A DNA stretch of 64,000 nucleotides from Sorex araneus (taxonomy: Eukaryota; Chordata; Mammalia; Eulipotyphla; Soricidae). The first letter of the stretch is position 1. Every line of letters begins with the position of its first letter. Location of the stretch: assembly GCF_027595985.1 (NCBI RefSeq), contig NC_073307.1:15367627-15431626 (forward strand), given 5' to 3'. The notes under the pieces are model-generated. The model did not search any database and was not told the DNA's origin. It worked only from the letters and a program-made list of their open reading frames with translations. The translations under genes and the position numbers were made by a program. Positions 15,301 to 22,792 of the stretch are shown piece by piece.

Positions 15301-16539
15301 TCCCCAAGCCCTGAGCGCTCCCAGGGCCGGGGAACAGCAGCAATGGGGACAGGGGGGCAGGAAATGACCCCTTGCCCCGCCAAAAAAAAAAAAGCAAGCA
15401 AGCGTTGAAGACGCCCCAGTCTCCCCACCACCCCTGCAGGTTCCGGGGCTGCCTCCGGGGAGCCCCGTCCCGCAGATGCCCACTCGGGCGCCCCAATAAA
15501 CTTCCTCCCTCCAGTCCCGCTCCTTGACCGTGACTGGAGCACCCGCAGAAAGTTGCTCATCCCTCTGCCCAACGCTGCCCCCCCCCGCCCCCAAATATTC
15601 TAGAAGCATCTGTCATTCAGCCCTGCCCAATACCTCCTCACCCACCCTCCACCCCTCATCCACTCTCTCGGCCCTTCGGTCTTTGGAACATCCCTGGAAC
15701 AAAACTTAACTCTTTTTTTTTTAACTACCCCCCCTTTATTTTTTTTTTTACCCGACCCCCCCCCCACCCCGGCAACCAAACACTCCGAGATGCCGCGTGG
15801 ATCCCCATTTCCCAGGTGAGGCTCGCCGGGATGAGAGACCAAGGTCGTCCTTTCGCGCCCCCACGCCCAAACTTTAAAATAATAATAATAATAATAGTAA
15901 TAATAATAATAATGAAGAACTTCTCTATTCCGTCTCCCCGAGCCTGCAAGGGTTCGAATCCCCCCCCCCCCGCCCGGCTCCCTATTTCCCAGTCAGCCCC
16001 TCACTCAACCAGCTCTGGGCTCCGTCCTGGAACCCGTCCGAGCCCCCCAAGTCCGCCCGACTCCCCCCTAGTCCCCCAGACCCCCACCCCCCACCCCAAC
16101 AGCAACAGCAACTCCCCTCGGCGCCCCGACCCCGGGCGCCCGGGCACGAGCAGCCGAGCCGCGCTCCGAGACCCCCGAGAGCCCGCTCCGCGCCCCTCCA
16201 GCTCCCCCGCCCGGGCTCTTTTTTTTTTTTTTTGCTTCCCCTCCCCCCCCCATGTCCCGGCCCGGCCCCCCGGCCCCCCGGCCCCCCCCCACACACACAC
16301 ATACAATTCGCTTTTTTTTTTTCCCTTCAATTTTTTTTTTTTTGAAAGCCCCGGCGGGCCCCGCCGCCACAATGGGGCGAGTACTCCGGGGAGGACGCGG
16401 CCGCCCCCCCCACGCCGCCTCCCCTCCCCCACGCCCCCCAACGCCCACGTTCGCGCCGCCCCGGCCCGGCGCCCACTCACATCGGCTCCAGTAACTTGGC
16501 CAGCCAGGACTTGAGGGCATCCACATCCTCTATGAGCAT
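230..16539 (-). CDS. RBM27: RBM27, RNA-binding motif protein 27 (5' part, first two coding exons)
   Basis: Two coding exons on the minus strand splice in frame to give 59 residues beginning MLIEDVDALKSWLAKLLEP and ending ...DQLDVFLQK. This matches the N terminus of RBM27; the paralogue RBM26 begins differently (MVSKMIIENFEALKSW). This end holds the PWI-like fold; the CCCH zinc finger and RRM domains are encoded beyond the left edge. The family is known as nuclear RNA-binding factors linked to the PAXT/MTR4 nuclear exosome route for polyadenylated RNA. The start is the only in-frame ATG and agrees with the family start. The CpG island and twin CCAAT boxes just upstream fit a housekeeping promoter. 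The gene diverges from LARS1 about 15 kb away, the order seen in other mammals. Intron 1 is 16.1 kb and filled with SINEs. The gene is incomplete only because the window ends. Confidence 0.95.
873..1030 (+). mobile_element. SOR-type SINE, old
   Basis: The copy keeps GGGCGCTCGCC, CGGCTGACCCGGG and CTGAGTGCAGAGCCAGGAGT. Two further degraded plus copies precede it between 445 and 660. Confidence 0.65.
1060..1203 (+). mobile_element. SOR-type SINE
   Basis: The head GGCCAGAGCGATAGTACAGT and a recognisable body are present; moderately diverged. Confidence 0.8.
1210..1385 (+). mobile_element. SOR-type SINE, near full length
   Basis: A box TAGTACAGCGGG, B box GGTTTGATTCC, end GTGTGACCCAAAAAGC, then an A-rich tail. 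Confidence 0.93.
1953..2133 (-). mobile_element. SOR-type SINE
   Basis: T-rich left end, GGGTCACACCCAGCAAATAC, full body, head at right with CTATCTCTCCTGCCCC. Confidence 0.88.
2331..2485 (+). mobile_element. SOR-type SINE, old
   Basis: Head GGGGCCAGAGAGACAGTTCA; the centre is partly deleted. Degraded minus copies flank it (2160-2300, 2661-2778), and 2560-2620 resembles an ID-type tRNA SINE. Confidence 0.7.
3000..3525. repeat. Three degraded SINEs
   Basis: A plus-strand copy at 3000-3146, a minus copy at 3155-3255 and a minus copy at 3370-3520 are recognisable by TGGTCCCCTGAGAG, TTACTCCTGGCGGGC and GGGTCACACCTAGC. Confidence 0.6.
3590..3745 (+). mobile_element. SOR-type SINE, old
   Basis: CCCATATGGTCCCCAGAGCA and ATGACCCCTGAGC are kept; the head is largely lost. 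Confidence 0.6.
3940..4112 (+). mobile_element. SOR-type SINE
   Basis: Head GGGGCCAGAGAGGTAGTGCA to a short A/C-rich tail; moderately diverged. A weaker plus copy follows at 4128-4285. Confidence 0.75.
4588..4803 (+). mobile_element. SOR-type SINE with (AAAAT)n tail
   Basis: Near-full body ending GTGTGACCCAAGAAAGC. The tail has expanded into about nine AAAAT units (4757-4803). Confidence 0.85.
5150..5327 (+). mobile_element. SOR-type SINE, young
   Basis: Almost consensus throughout; A box TAGCTCAGCGGG, ends GTGTGACCCAAAAAGC with an A tail. Confidence 0.95.
5437..5907. repeat. Three old SINEs
   Basis: A plus-strand tRNA-like head (5437-5535), a minus SOR copy (5551-5716, ends TATCGCTCCGGCCCC) and a degraded plus copy (5760-5907). 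Confidence 0.65.
6120..6260 (+). mobile_element. SOR-type SINE, old
   Basis: GAGTGACTCCTAAGTGCAGA and GCCAGGAGGAACC are kept. Confidence 0.6.
6960..7445 (+). repeat. Run of degraded plus-strand SINEs
   Basis: At least three old copies (near 6980-7078, 7090-7182 and 7285-7445) are shown by repeated GTGGCCCCAAAAC-like ends and CAGGAGTAACCCC motifs. Confidence 0.5.
7610..7765 (+). mobile_element. SOR-type SINE, old
   Basis: Head GGGCCAGACAGACAGCGCAG and end GCGGCCCCAAACC, then a 15-base A run. Confidence 0.6.
7890..8060 (+). mobile_element. L1 3' end, sense
   Basis: The plus strand reads GATGGGTGCTGGAT, GACTGAAAC and CAGTGATTCAACTAAAA, the same 3' UTR that is antisense at 37480-37650, and ends in an A-rich run. 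Confidence 0.7.
8384..8506 (+). mobile_element. SOR-type SINE
   Basis: CCCTGAGCACCGCCAGGAGT and neighbours are kept; a short head deletion. A degraded minus copy lies at 8110-8245. Confidence 0.75.
8616..8796 (-). mobile_element. SOR-type SINE
   Basis: A TTTAT-rich tail at left, GGGGACCATATGGGATGCTG, head ending CTACCACTCCAGC. Confidence 0.9.
8908..9050 (+). mobile_element. SOR-type SINE, old
   Basis: TATGGTCCATTAAGCATTCC and CCCGCCCCAAAAG mark a diverged copy. Confidence 0.5.
9183..9327 (-). mobile_element. SOR-type SINE, old
   Basis: CTGGGCCATGCCCAACTGTG and TGTGCAAGGCCAGCACC are recognisable. Confidence 0.65.
9333..9800 (-). mobile_element. Old L1 3' UTR relic
   Basis: The segments ATACAATG, CACCAGTGCC and CCACATCCAAGTGATAT follow the order of L1 3' UTR sequence, diverged. 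The limits are uncertain. Confidence 0.5.
9925..10107 (+). mobile_element. SOR-type SINE, young, with target-site duplication
   Basis: Near consensus; flanked by AAAAGTGAGGAAAAG (9910-9924 and 10108-10122). The tail is AATA-type. Confidence 0.95.
10363..10728. repeat. Two old SINEs
   Basis: A plus copy (10363-10527, GAGCCAGAGATAAAGAG head) and a minus copy (10580-10728, starting in a G run) are recognisable. Confidence 0.65.
10935..10957. repeat. (CA)n microsatellite
   Basis: About eleven CA units. Confidence 0.9.
10985..11125 (+). mobile_element. SOR-type SINE, old
   Basis: GGCTGGTGAAATAGTGTAAC head and TGTCAGGAGTAAGGCC; no clear tail. Confidence 0.65.
11298..11475 (+). mobile_element. 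SOR-type SINE
   Basis: Head GTGGGGCCAGAGAGACAGTA, B box GGTTCGATCTCC, A-rich end. Confidence 0.8.
11476..11812. other. AT-rich intronic stretch, nothing recognised
   Basis: I see no SINE, L1 end, exon or RNA gene here; the sequence is unique-looking and AT-rich. Confidence 0.5.
11815..12119 (-). repeat. Two minus-strand SINEs in tandem
   Basis: An old copy (11815-11967) abuts a better one (11970-12119, ends TACTATCTCTCCAGCCCC). Confidence 0.8.
12327..12497 (+). mobile_element. SOR-type SINE with short head deletion
   Basis: Consensus-like with a deletion between GCCTTGCCCTCGG and ATTCCCAGC that removes part of the B box. GGTAGTTCT is duplicated at both sides. Confidence 0.9.
12698..12766 (-). 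mobile_element. ID-like tRNA-derived SINE head
   Basis: The minus strand reads GACTTAGTGGTAGAGTGCCT then CTCTGGGTTTAATTCC, closer to tRNA-Ala/ID elements than to SOR. Similar pieces lie at 2560-2620 and 29905-29955. Confidence 0.45.
12795..12957 (+). mobile_element. SOR-type SINE, old
   Basis: GGTGCTTGCCTTGCATGTAG and GGTCATTCCTGAGTGG remain, with an internal insertion. Confidence 0.6.
13093..13295 (+). mobile_element. SOR-type SINE
   Basis: Head GGGCCGGTGCAATAGTACAG; small insertions in the middle; A-rich tail. Confidence 0.8.
13555..13880 (+). repeat. Two plus-strand SINEs, old
   Basis: Copies at 13555-13715 (head truncated) and 13735-13880 (diverged). A polypurine/pyrimidine-biased stretch precedes them (13430-13530). 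Confidence 0.65.
13974..14148 (+). mobile_element. SOR-type SINE, young, GCATGAGCC variant
   Basis: Flanked by AAAAGCAATTAAA (13961-13973, 14149-14161). It carries GAGTGCATGAGCCAGG instead of GAGTGCAGAGCCAGG. Confidence 0.95.
14177..14355 (+). mobile_element. SOR-type SINE, young, GCATGAGCC variant
   Basis: It has the same variant as its neighbour. A box region has an extra AATA. ATGGTGGG(T/A)TTTGGGGG flanks it on both sides. Confidence 0.93.
14730..14840 (-). mobile_element. SOR-type SINE, old, at CpG island edge
   Basis: TTCTGGGCCACACCC and GGTGCTCAGGGGTCGC are kept. Confidence 0.65.
15880..15913. repeat. (AAT)n microsatellite
   Basis: About eleven AAT units with one AGT, inside the RBM27 CpG island. 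Confidence 0.9.
16481..16539 (-). CDS. RBM27: RBM27 coding exon 1
   Basis: This exon is 59 nt, from the ATG (complement of 16537-16539) through 19 codons plus AT. It is followed by the donor GTGAGT. The last two bases join the A of exon 2 to make the Ile codon of LLEPI. The 5' UTR continues to higher coordinates; its start is not visible. Confidence 0.95.
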
Positions 16540-16776
16540 GGTGCAGGCCGGGCGGGCTGCGCCGCCGCGCTTCCCCAGGCCGGCCGCGGGGCTCCCCTCG
16601 CCGCGTCCGCACGCCCTCCTCACAGCGCCGGGCGCCCCCGGCCACCGGGCATCCTAGGAGACTTCAACCTACTCCCCCCCGGCCGGGGCCTAACAGGAAC
16701 TAACCCAGAGCCCTCACTCAACCGAGCGCGACGGCGCCGGCGGGCGGGAGACAGCGCCGAGTGGCACGGCCGCGAG

Positions 16777-16813
16777 CCAATCAGGACTCGAGGGCTGTGC
16801 GCGCCACGCCAAT
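16777..16813 (+). promoter_or_regulatory. Twin CCAAT boxes (NF-Y type) upstream of RBM27
   Basis: Two CCAATCAG motifs start at 16777 and 16809, exactly 32 bases apart (about three helical turns). They lie about 240-275 bases upstream of the RBM27 ATG. The spacing is typical of cooperating NF-Y sites; binding is inferred. Confidence 0.65.
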
Positions 16814-17464
16814 CAGGAGGCCCGCTCGCCCCGCCGGCCGGTCGTGCCCAGTGAGGGAGGAGGGAACCTAGCAAGGTCGGTAGAGAGCTTACGTGAACTC
16901 CTGCTGCAAGATGGTATCTTGGAGAAGGTGCTGTGCCTCTTAAAGGGGCCGCGCCGCCTTTTTTTTTTTTTTTTTTTTCCTGACCATGCCGCCATCCGCC
17001 GCGGAATACCGGCGTCGGCGGCGACTGCTGGGAGTGCCCGGGAAAGCCGGCGAGCCCCTCAGCCTGGCTTCCTTCCTTTCTCGGTGTTTTTGGGTTGTTT
17101 TTTTTTTTGCTTTTTTTTTTTTTTCCTGGAAACACACTCGCTCGTGTCCCGAAATGACTCAGCTCTCGTAAATCTGCAACACACACCGTGCAGCGCGTCC
17201 ACGTTCGAGACATGGCACGGGATGCAAAATTTTACTTTTGCCTTCGCACGCTTGTCTTTGCTGCCCGCCGTGCTCGGCTTTCCTGCCGCTCTGCTTAAAT
17301 TGCGCGCAACGTTTCTGACAGCCGTGCCCGGGATTCCGACAAGCATCATTTTCAAAACGTGGCGCACGGATATAAAAAGCTGGGGCCATTGACATCTTAT
17401 CAGTACTTTTCATGTAGACTATATTTGGGAAGGAAAAACTATTAAAAAAAAAAAAACACCCCCC

Positions 17465-17552
17465 CACCTCGAGCCCGCCAGGAATGTTTCCTGAGCACAG
17501 AGCCAGGAGTAACCCCGTGAGCAACTGCTGGGTGTGGCCCAAAATACGAAAA
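17465..17552 (+). mobile_element. SOR-type SINE 3' half
   Basis: Starts at CCCGCCAGGAATGTTTCC and ends GTGTGGCCCAAAAT; the head is absent. Confidence 0.75.
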
Positions 17553-17555
17553 AAA

Positions 17556-17769
17556 TTTTTTTTTTTTTTAATCCTCATTTCATTGCCCCCCCCCCCCGTT
17601 TTCCGGGGAACATTCTGCTCAGGAAAAAAAATGTTTTTGAAATATATTTCTTAAAGTAACTGAATTTTTTTTTTAATTCTTATTTCATTGCCCCCCCCCC
17701 TCGTATTTCAGGGAACATTCTGCTCAGAAAAAAAAAGGGTTTTGAAATATATTTCTTAAAATAACTGAA
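17556..17769. repeat. Tandem duplication, unit about 107 bases
   Basis: Units 17556-17664 and 17665-17769 both run T-run, ATTTCATTG, C-run, GGAACATTCTGCTCAG, A-run, TTTTGAAATATATTTCTTAAA. Confidence 0.9.
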
Positions 17770-17844
17770 ATAAGCAACTTCGATTGTACTGCATGAGAAA
17801 TTCCTTTCTTGGAGTGCTTTAATTACTAGCTTGGCACTTGGTGT

Positions 17845-17955
17845 TCGAATGTTTATTCAACAACAAATACCCAGCACCTGCTCTATGCCAGCACTGTGTA
17901 AGGCTCTGGTTTCAACGGTGAGCAAACACACTTAGTCCTTGCTCTTAGGAAGCTG
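17845..17955 (-). mobile_element. L2 3' end relic
   Basis: GTTTATTCAACAACAAATAC, then CTCTATGCCAGCACTGTG, is the complement of the L2 3' end (ancient mammalian LINE). Confidence 0.55.
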
Positions 17956-18126
17956 AACAGTTCACGGGTTTATGCATGATAATCGTGGGGGTGGAGGGGG
18001 GTGAGCGCGCCTTCCAATGAGAAAGAGATGATGAGAGCCTGGAAAGATGGTACATTGTCTTCCGTGCTTCACAGCTTCATCCCAGCCACTGACCCAGTGT
18101 GCCCCCCCCCCCCCAAAAAAAAGGAT

Positions 18127-18260
18127 GGTGGAGCCAGAGAGATTAATACAGGGATGAACGCAAGCATCTCATGCTGGTTCAATCCCCACTTAATGGTCCT
18201 CAAACGTCACAAGGGGTGGTCCCTGAGCATCTTGGTTGGTATATGATCCCGAACACCTCC
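18127..18260 (+). mobile_element. SOR-type SINE, old
   Basis: GGAGCCAGAGAGATTAATAC head and GGTCCCTGAGCATC; a weaker copy may precede at 18030-18115. Confidence 0.5.
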
Positions 18261-18576
18261 TCCCTCCCCCACAAAGAAAGTGAACCCAAGATAAATAACT
18301 AGAATATATATACATAGAGCAGATAGGCATAAGCAAACTTTTTTCAGAGGACCTACACATAGTACATTTTGTTTTGTGGCCTATAAGTTCTCTGGCAACT
18401 ACTCAACAGGCTGTTTGGTTATGAAACTGGCCACGGTTGGGTTGTCAATGATAGTGGCTCTGTTCGTTCAGACTTAAACGAAAATTTTCTTAGAATTTTA
18501 TTTTAGGCACTATAACTTACAATGTGCATGAAAATTTCAATTCTCGACCATTCTCACATGTCAAGGAGTATTGTTC

Positions 18577-18749
18577 TGGGCTGGAGAGAGAGTACAGCAG
18601 GTAGGACACTTGCCTCGCACGTTGCTGACTTGGGTTCAATCCCTAGCACTCCAGGTAGACCCCTGAGCACTGCCAGGAGTCACCCATGAGTGCAGGGCTA
18701 GGAGAAAGCCCTGAGTACCATTGGGTGTAGCCCAAAGACAAACAAACAA
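18577..18749 (+). mobile_element. SOR-type SINE
   Basis: Head GGGCTGGAGAGAGAGTACAG, body intact, end GGGTGTAGCCCAAAG and ACAA tail. Confidence 0.88.
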
Positions 18750-18769
18750 AAGTATTATTCTTTCTTGTC

Positions 18770-18910
18770 TTTTTGTGTTTCTACTGCTTTGTTTTTGTTT
18801 GGGGACCACACTTGGCTGTGCTCAGGGGACCATACGTGGTGCCAAGGATTCAAACCAGAGTCATAGTAAGACAAATGCCTTCCCTCCTAGGTATCTCTCT
18901 GACCTCCCAG
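18770..18910 (-). mobile_element. SOR-type SINE, internally deleted
   Basis: GGGGACCACACTTGGCTGTG then directly CTCAGGGGACCATACG; one of the two direct GCTCAGG segments is lost. Confidence 0.75.
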
Positions 18911-18953
18911 TCCTCCCCCCCACCCCGCCCCCCAGTGTAAAAGTCATAGTTAC

Positions 18954-19106
18954 AGGCTGGAGAGATAGTACAGAGGGTAGGACACTTGCAGCCAACTGGG
19001 AATTGATCCCCAGCACCCCATATGATATTCAGAGCACTGCCAGGAGTGATTCGTGAATGCCTAGCCAGGAGTAACCCCTGAGCATCACCAGGCGTGGCTC
19101 CCAAAC

Positions 19107-19139
<33 letters not shown>
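18954..19139 (+). mobile_element. SOR-type SINE with (CA)n tail
   Basis: Head partly deleted before the B box; the A-rich tail has become a CA repeat (19111-19139). Confidence 0.85.
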
Positions 19140-19142
<3 letters not shown>

Positions 19143-19183
19143 TCGTAATTCTCTGAAAATCGTATTTTAAAACATAGATGGGG

Positions 19184-19340
19184 GGCCGGAGCGATAGCAC
19201 AGCGGGTAGGGCGTTTGCCTTGCACTCGGCCGACCCGGGTTCGATCCCCGGCATCCCATATGGTCCCCCAAGCACTGCCAGGAGTAATTCCTGAGTGCAG
19301 AGCCAGGAATAACTCCTGAGCATCGATAGGTGTGAAAACA
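19184..19340 (+). mobile_element. SOR-type SINE, tail missing
   Basis: Consensus head and body to CATCGATAGGTGTGA, then unique sequence without the GACCCAAAAAGC end. Confidence 0.9.
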
Positions 19341-19879
19341 GTGATATAAAAGTGATTTGAGTAGGCCTTAGGCAAGTTAAGGACTCAATTGTTTGAGAGA
19401 AATGGAATAGGAATTGCTTTTATCATAATAAATCACATATCTGCAAGGACCCCTTAGTACTTTACAAATGTGTGTGTAGATTAAATTTTGCGAGGGTTAT
19501 TATTTCAGGGGTGGGGTGCTGAGATACCAGTTTCCATGGCCTGGTAGATGTGACCGAGGACATCATAGATTCACTTACATTGCAGGGAGCATTACATACA
19601 CGATTACAATGGTAAAATTTGGGTTTGGGGAACATGGTTGATTTTTTTTCTTCTTTTCTCTCGTTTTCAAATTATAATTCCCATGTTATTATTATATTAT
19701 TTTTCTAAATTGAATTATCTTGCTATGTGGACTACTGCTTTGAAAATAAATAATAATCCCAGAACTCTATCTTGAAGATAATTGTTTTTCTAGAAGTGAA
19801 AGTTGGGAAAGTATGTAATTAATCCCATTCCCATGCTTCACTCCCATTTGCTTAGTAGCTTTTTCAAATTTGGTCAGTA

Positions 19880-20030
19880 GGGCTGAGGGTTAGCTCACAG
19901 AACTGCAGCAGGTACTTTGCATGTGGGAGACCCAGGTTTTATCCCCCAGCACTTCATGGCCTCCTGAGCACCTCCAAGGCACCAAACAGGTGTTTAAGCA
20001 TAGCCAGGTGTGGTTCCAAAACCAAAAATC
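19880..20030 (+). mobile_element. SOR-type SINE, old
   Basis: GGTTAGCTCACAGAACTGC head and CCAGGTGTGGTTCC end. Confidence 0.65.
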
Positions 20031-20039
20031 AATAAATAT

Positions 20040-20219
20040 GGGCCAGAGCAATAGTACAGTGGGGAGGGTGTTTGCCTTGCACGTGGCCAACCTGGGTTCA
20101 ATCCCCAGCATCCCATATGGTTCCCTGAGCACTGCCAGGAAGGAGTAATTCCTGAGTGCACAGTGAGAAATAACCCCTAAGCATTGTTTGGTGTGACCCA
20201 AAAAGCCAAAAAAAAAAAA
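20040..20219 (+). mobile_element. SOR-type SINE
   Basis: Full copy with a four-base duplication in CCAGGAAGGAGTAATTCC; A tail. Confidence 0.9.
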
Positions 20220-20240
20220 TCAACAAACACACTCAGATTT

Positions 20241-20402
20241 GGAGCCAGAGAGATGTACAACAGGTAAGGCACTTGCCTTGCACTTGGCTGACCCAGGTTC
20301 GATCCCCAACACCCTGCATGACCGCCCCCCAAGTCAGCCAGTGGTGATTGCTGAGCACAGAACCAGGAGGAAGTGCTGAACACCCAAGCAAATAAATAAA
20401 AA
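20241..20402 (+). mobile_element. SOR-type SINE
   Basis: Head GGAGCCAGAGAGATGTACAA, B box GGTTCGATCCCC, AAAT tail. Confidence 0.8.
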
Positions 20403-20597
20403 TACCCAGATTTGGTCAATAGTCATGGTCGAGAATTTTGCACCTACTTTATTCGGTAAGCTCTGATGTATACACAGAACTGATTCATCTGCGGTCCATG
20501 GATGAGGTACTGATTTCAGCCATACAATTATTGAGTTACCCTGAATGCAAGATATTCATTCAGCAGGTAGGGAATACATATAAGCACATATTCATTT

Positions 20598-20622
20598 TAC
20601 ATACATACATACATACATACAC
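20598..20622. repeat. (CATA)n microsatellite
   Basis: Six CATA units. Confidence 0.85.
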
Positions 20623-20899
20623 CAGTACTGATTCCATGTGCCAGATTCTGAACTCTGGGATGAGGCAGAGACAATGTTGGAAGACTTATACCCATATTTT
20701 TGCTTTTGGGAGCTCAGATTCTGGTGGTCTGACAGGTAAGTATTGGAAATAACTACGGCCAAAGTTGCTGAGTACATACTCATACTCTATGCTGGTGCTG
20801 GGCTAAATAATATTCCAATGTAGTTTTGCTTCTTTTTTGGGGGAGGGGCATTGTTCTTGAGAAATAGGCAATAAGAGTGATTTTAACTACATCTGCTTT

Positions 20900-21002
20900 T
20901 CTTTTTCTTTATTATTTAATGTTTTTTAATGAATCACCATGAGATACAGTTACAGATTTACAAACTTTCGTGATTACATTTTAGTCATACAATGAAATTT
21001 TC
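20900..21002 (-). mobile_element. Short L1 3' end
   Basis: AATGAATCACCATGAGATAC and the following ACAAACTTTCGTG match the L1 3' end; only about 100 bases are present. Confidence 0.75.
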
Positions 21003-21054
21003 TTTCCTAATTAGGCTGGAGGTGAGGATGAATACTGATGAAGATTCCCTTTTC

Positions 21055-21415
21055 GGGGCTGGAGTGATAGCACAGCGGGTAGGGCGTTTGCCTTGCACAT
21101 GGTCGACATGGGTTGATTCCCAGCATCCCATATGGTCCCCTGAGCACCGCCAGGGGTAATTCCTGAGTGAAGAGCCAGGAGTGACTCCTGTGCATCGCCG
21201 GGTATGACCCAAAAAGCAAAAAAAAAAAAAAAAAAAGAGGGGCTGGAGCGATAGCACAATGGGTAGGGGCATTTGCCTTGCATGTAGCCGACCAGGGTTC
21301 GATTCCCAGCATCCCATATGGTCCCCTGAGCACCGCCAGGGGTAATTCCTGAGTGAAGAGCTAGGAGTGACTCCTGTGCATCGCTGGGTGTGACCCGAAA
21401 AGCAGAAAAAAAAGA
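21055..21415 (+). mobile_element. Dimeric SOR-type SINE
   Basis: Two complete SINEs lie head to tail (21055-21238 and 21239-21415). They share unusual variants (GAGTGAAGAGC, GGAGTGACTCCTG). One 14-base duplication, AAGATTCCCTTTTC, flanks the pair (21041-21054 and 21416-21429), with none at the junction. Confidence 0.9.
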
Positions 21416-21480
21416 AAGATTCCCTTTTCTATCAATGTTGTCTTTTACAGGAGAGGCCAGTTTATATAAAGATGTCGGTG

Positions 21481-21665
21481 TAGGAAGTGGAGCTATAGTG
21501 CAGTGGGTAGGGCACTTGCTTGGCATGTGATTGGCCAGGGTTCAATGCCTACCACCCCATATGTTCCCCCGATCCCCGCCTGAAGTGATTTCAGATCACA
21601 GATCTAGGCATAAGCCATGAGCATGGCTGGGTGTGGCTCAAAATCAAAACCAGAACACAAAAAAA
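21481..21665 (+). mobile_element. SOR-type SINE, moderately old
   Basis: GGAGCTATAGTGCAGTGGGT head and GGGTGTGGCTCAAAATC end. Confidence 0.75.
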
Positions 21666-21924
21666 CATGCTAGTTTATCTAAGAAAAGGGATACTATTGA
21701 GACCATGAATATGAGATTATTAAAAGGGAGATCATTCATATTAATCAGAGAGAGTGCCGGCTAGCAGGACAGGTATGCAAGCCATCCTAATTCAAGTTCC
21801 CTTTCCTGGCTTGAGCGTCAAGAACTGGGCCTCAATCAGCAAGAGCTGTCAAATATGGGATGTCACGTGTGTCGGCAGAGGTAAGTAGGCATTTCAGAAT
21901 CAGAGCACATCGTGGATCATGGCA

Positions 21925-21948
21925 ATTGTTGTTGTTGTTGTTGTTGTT
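21925..21948. repeat. (GTT)n microsatellite
   Basis: About seven GTT units directly before a SINE insertion site. Confidence 0.85.
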
Positions 21949-21958
21949 CTTATTCTCC

Positions 21959-22131
21959 CTTTTTTTTTTCTTTTTGGGTCACACCCAGTGATGCTTAGGG
22001 GTTACTCCTGCCTCTGCACTCAGGAATTACTCCTGGTATTACTCAGGGGACCATATGGGATGCCGGGGACCGAACCAGGTTGGCCGTGTGCAAGACAAAC
22101 ACCCTGCCTGCTGTACTATTGCTCCAGCCTT
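21959..22131 (-). mobile_element. SOR-type SINE with target-site duplication
   Basis: TTGTTCTTATTCTCC occurs on both sides (21944-21958 and 22132-22146). Confidence 0.9.
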
Positions 22132-22456
22132 ATTGTTCTTATTCTCCATCCTGTGGCTAAGAGTTATCCCAGATATACAATAAAAAGATTGTGAGTCATT
22201 TTAAAAATTTTTTCTTAGCGAAATTTGTAGAGAATTTGAATAGAAAAGAAAGCATGAGACACACAGTTAAACTGAACTTTGGTTGAATTTCAAGGAAAGA
22301 AGATCCTACTTTGTACAGACTCTCCTTTTTCTGGACTTTTAGATGCTCAACTAGTGAGACAACATTCTCATCCAAATAGCTGCTTCTTCTGGGCCTGGGC
22401 CAGCTGTAAAAGCACAGCCAGCTCAGAGAAAGATGGGTTCTAGAAAGTTACTAGAG

Positions 22457-22553
22457 GGACTGGGGAGATATCTGCAGCACTTTGTACGGCCTCCAGGAGA
22501 TATCTCTGAGCATGGAGTCAGGAGTAATCCTTGAGAACTTCAGGGTGTGAGTG
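22457..22553 (+). mobile_element. SOR-type SINE, internally deleted
   Basis: GGGACTGGGGAGATATCTGC head joins CAGGAGATATCTCTGAGC with the middle missing. Confidence 0.65.
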
Positions 22554-22792
22554 AGCCTCAGTATTTCCCCACCCTCATAAAAGAAAGTTCCTTGAACTCA
22601 CTTATGCAAAGACCCGTGAGTTGGCAGGTAAACTGTGAGCTACAGACACTAGTCTCTCTCTGTTATGAAAATGCAAACATTGTTTTCTTAGAACTGTGTT
22701 ATAAAAGTGCTATTGTGCTGTTGTTTTTAAATTGTTTCTCATTACATGTGTGTAACATTGACTAATATTTAAGAAATAAAAATAAAACTGAG

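Larger units (their letters stand above)
349..16480 (-). other. RBM27 intron 1
   Basis: This is a 16.1-kb intron with no further coding exon that I can recognise. It carries about 45 SINE copies, roughly 30 on the plus strand (antisense to RBM27) and 15 on the minus strand, plus an L1 3' end (7890-8060), an older L1 relic (9333-9800) and low-complexity runs. Its promoter-proximal end lies in the CpG island. The longest stretch without an obvious repeat is 11478-11810. Confidence 0.85.
14890..17060. promoter_or_regulatory. RBM27: CpG island / RBM27 promoter region
   Basis: The region is GC-rich with many CpGs and surrounds RBM27 exon 1. It covers the upstream 500 bases and the first 1.6 kb of intron 1. 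It is broken by long homopolymers (C runs near 15970 and 16280, T runs near 16220, 16315 and 16970) and an AAT microsatellite (15880-15913). Boundaries are judged by eye. Confidence 0.8.

Noticed and set aside
15816..16645. Long open frames on both strands in the RBM27 CpG island
   Set aside because: The translations are Pro/Gly/Arg-rich with runs of Lys or Phe from homopolymers; high GC removes stop codons. The real coding piece is only the 59-nt exon.
17355..17395. TATA-like GGATATAAAAAGC as a promoter
   Set aside because: It is isolated, with no exon or CpG support downstream; an AT-rich stretch is the simpler reading.
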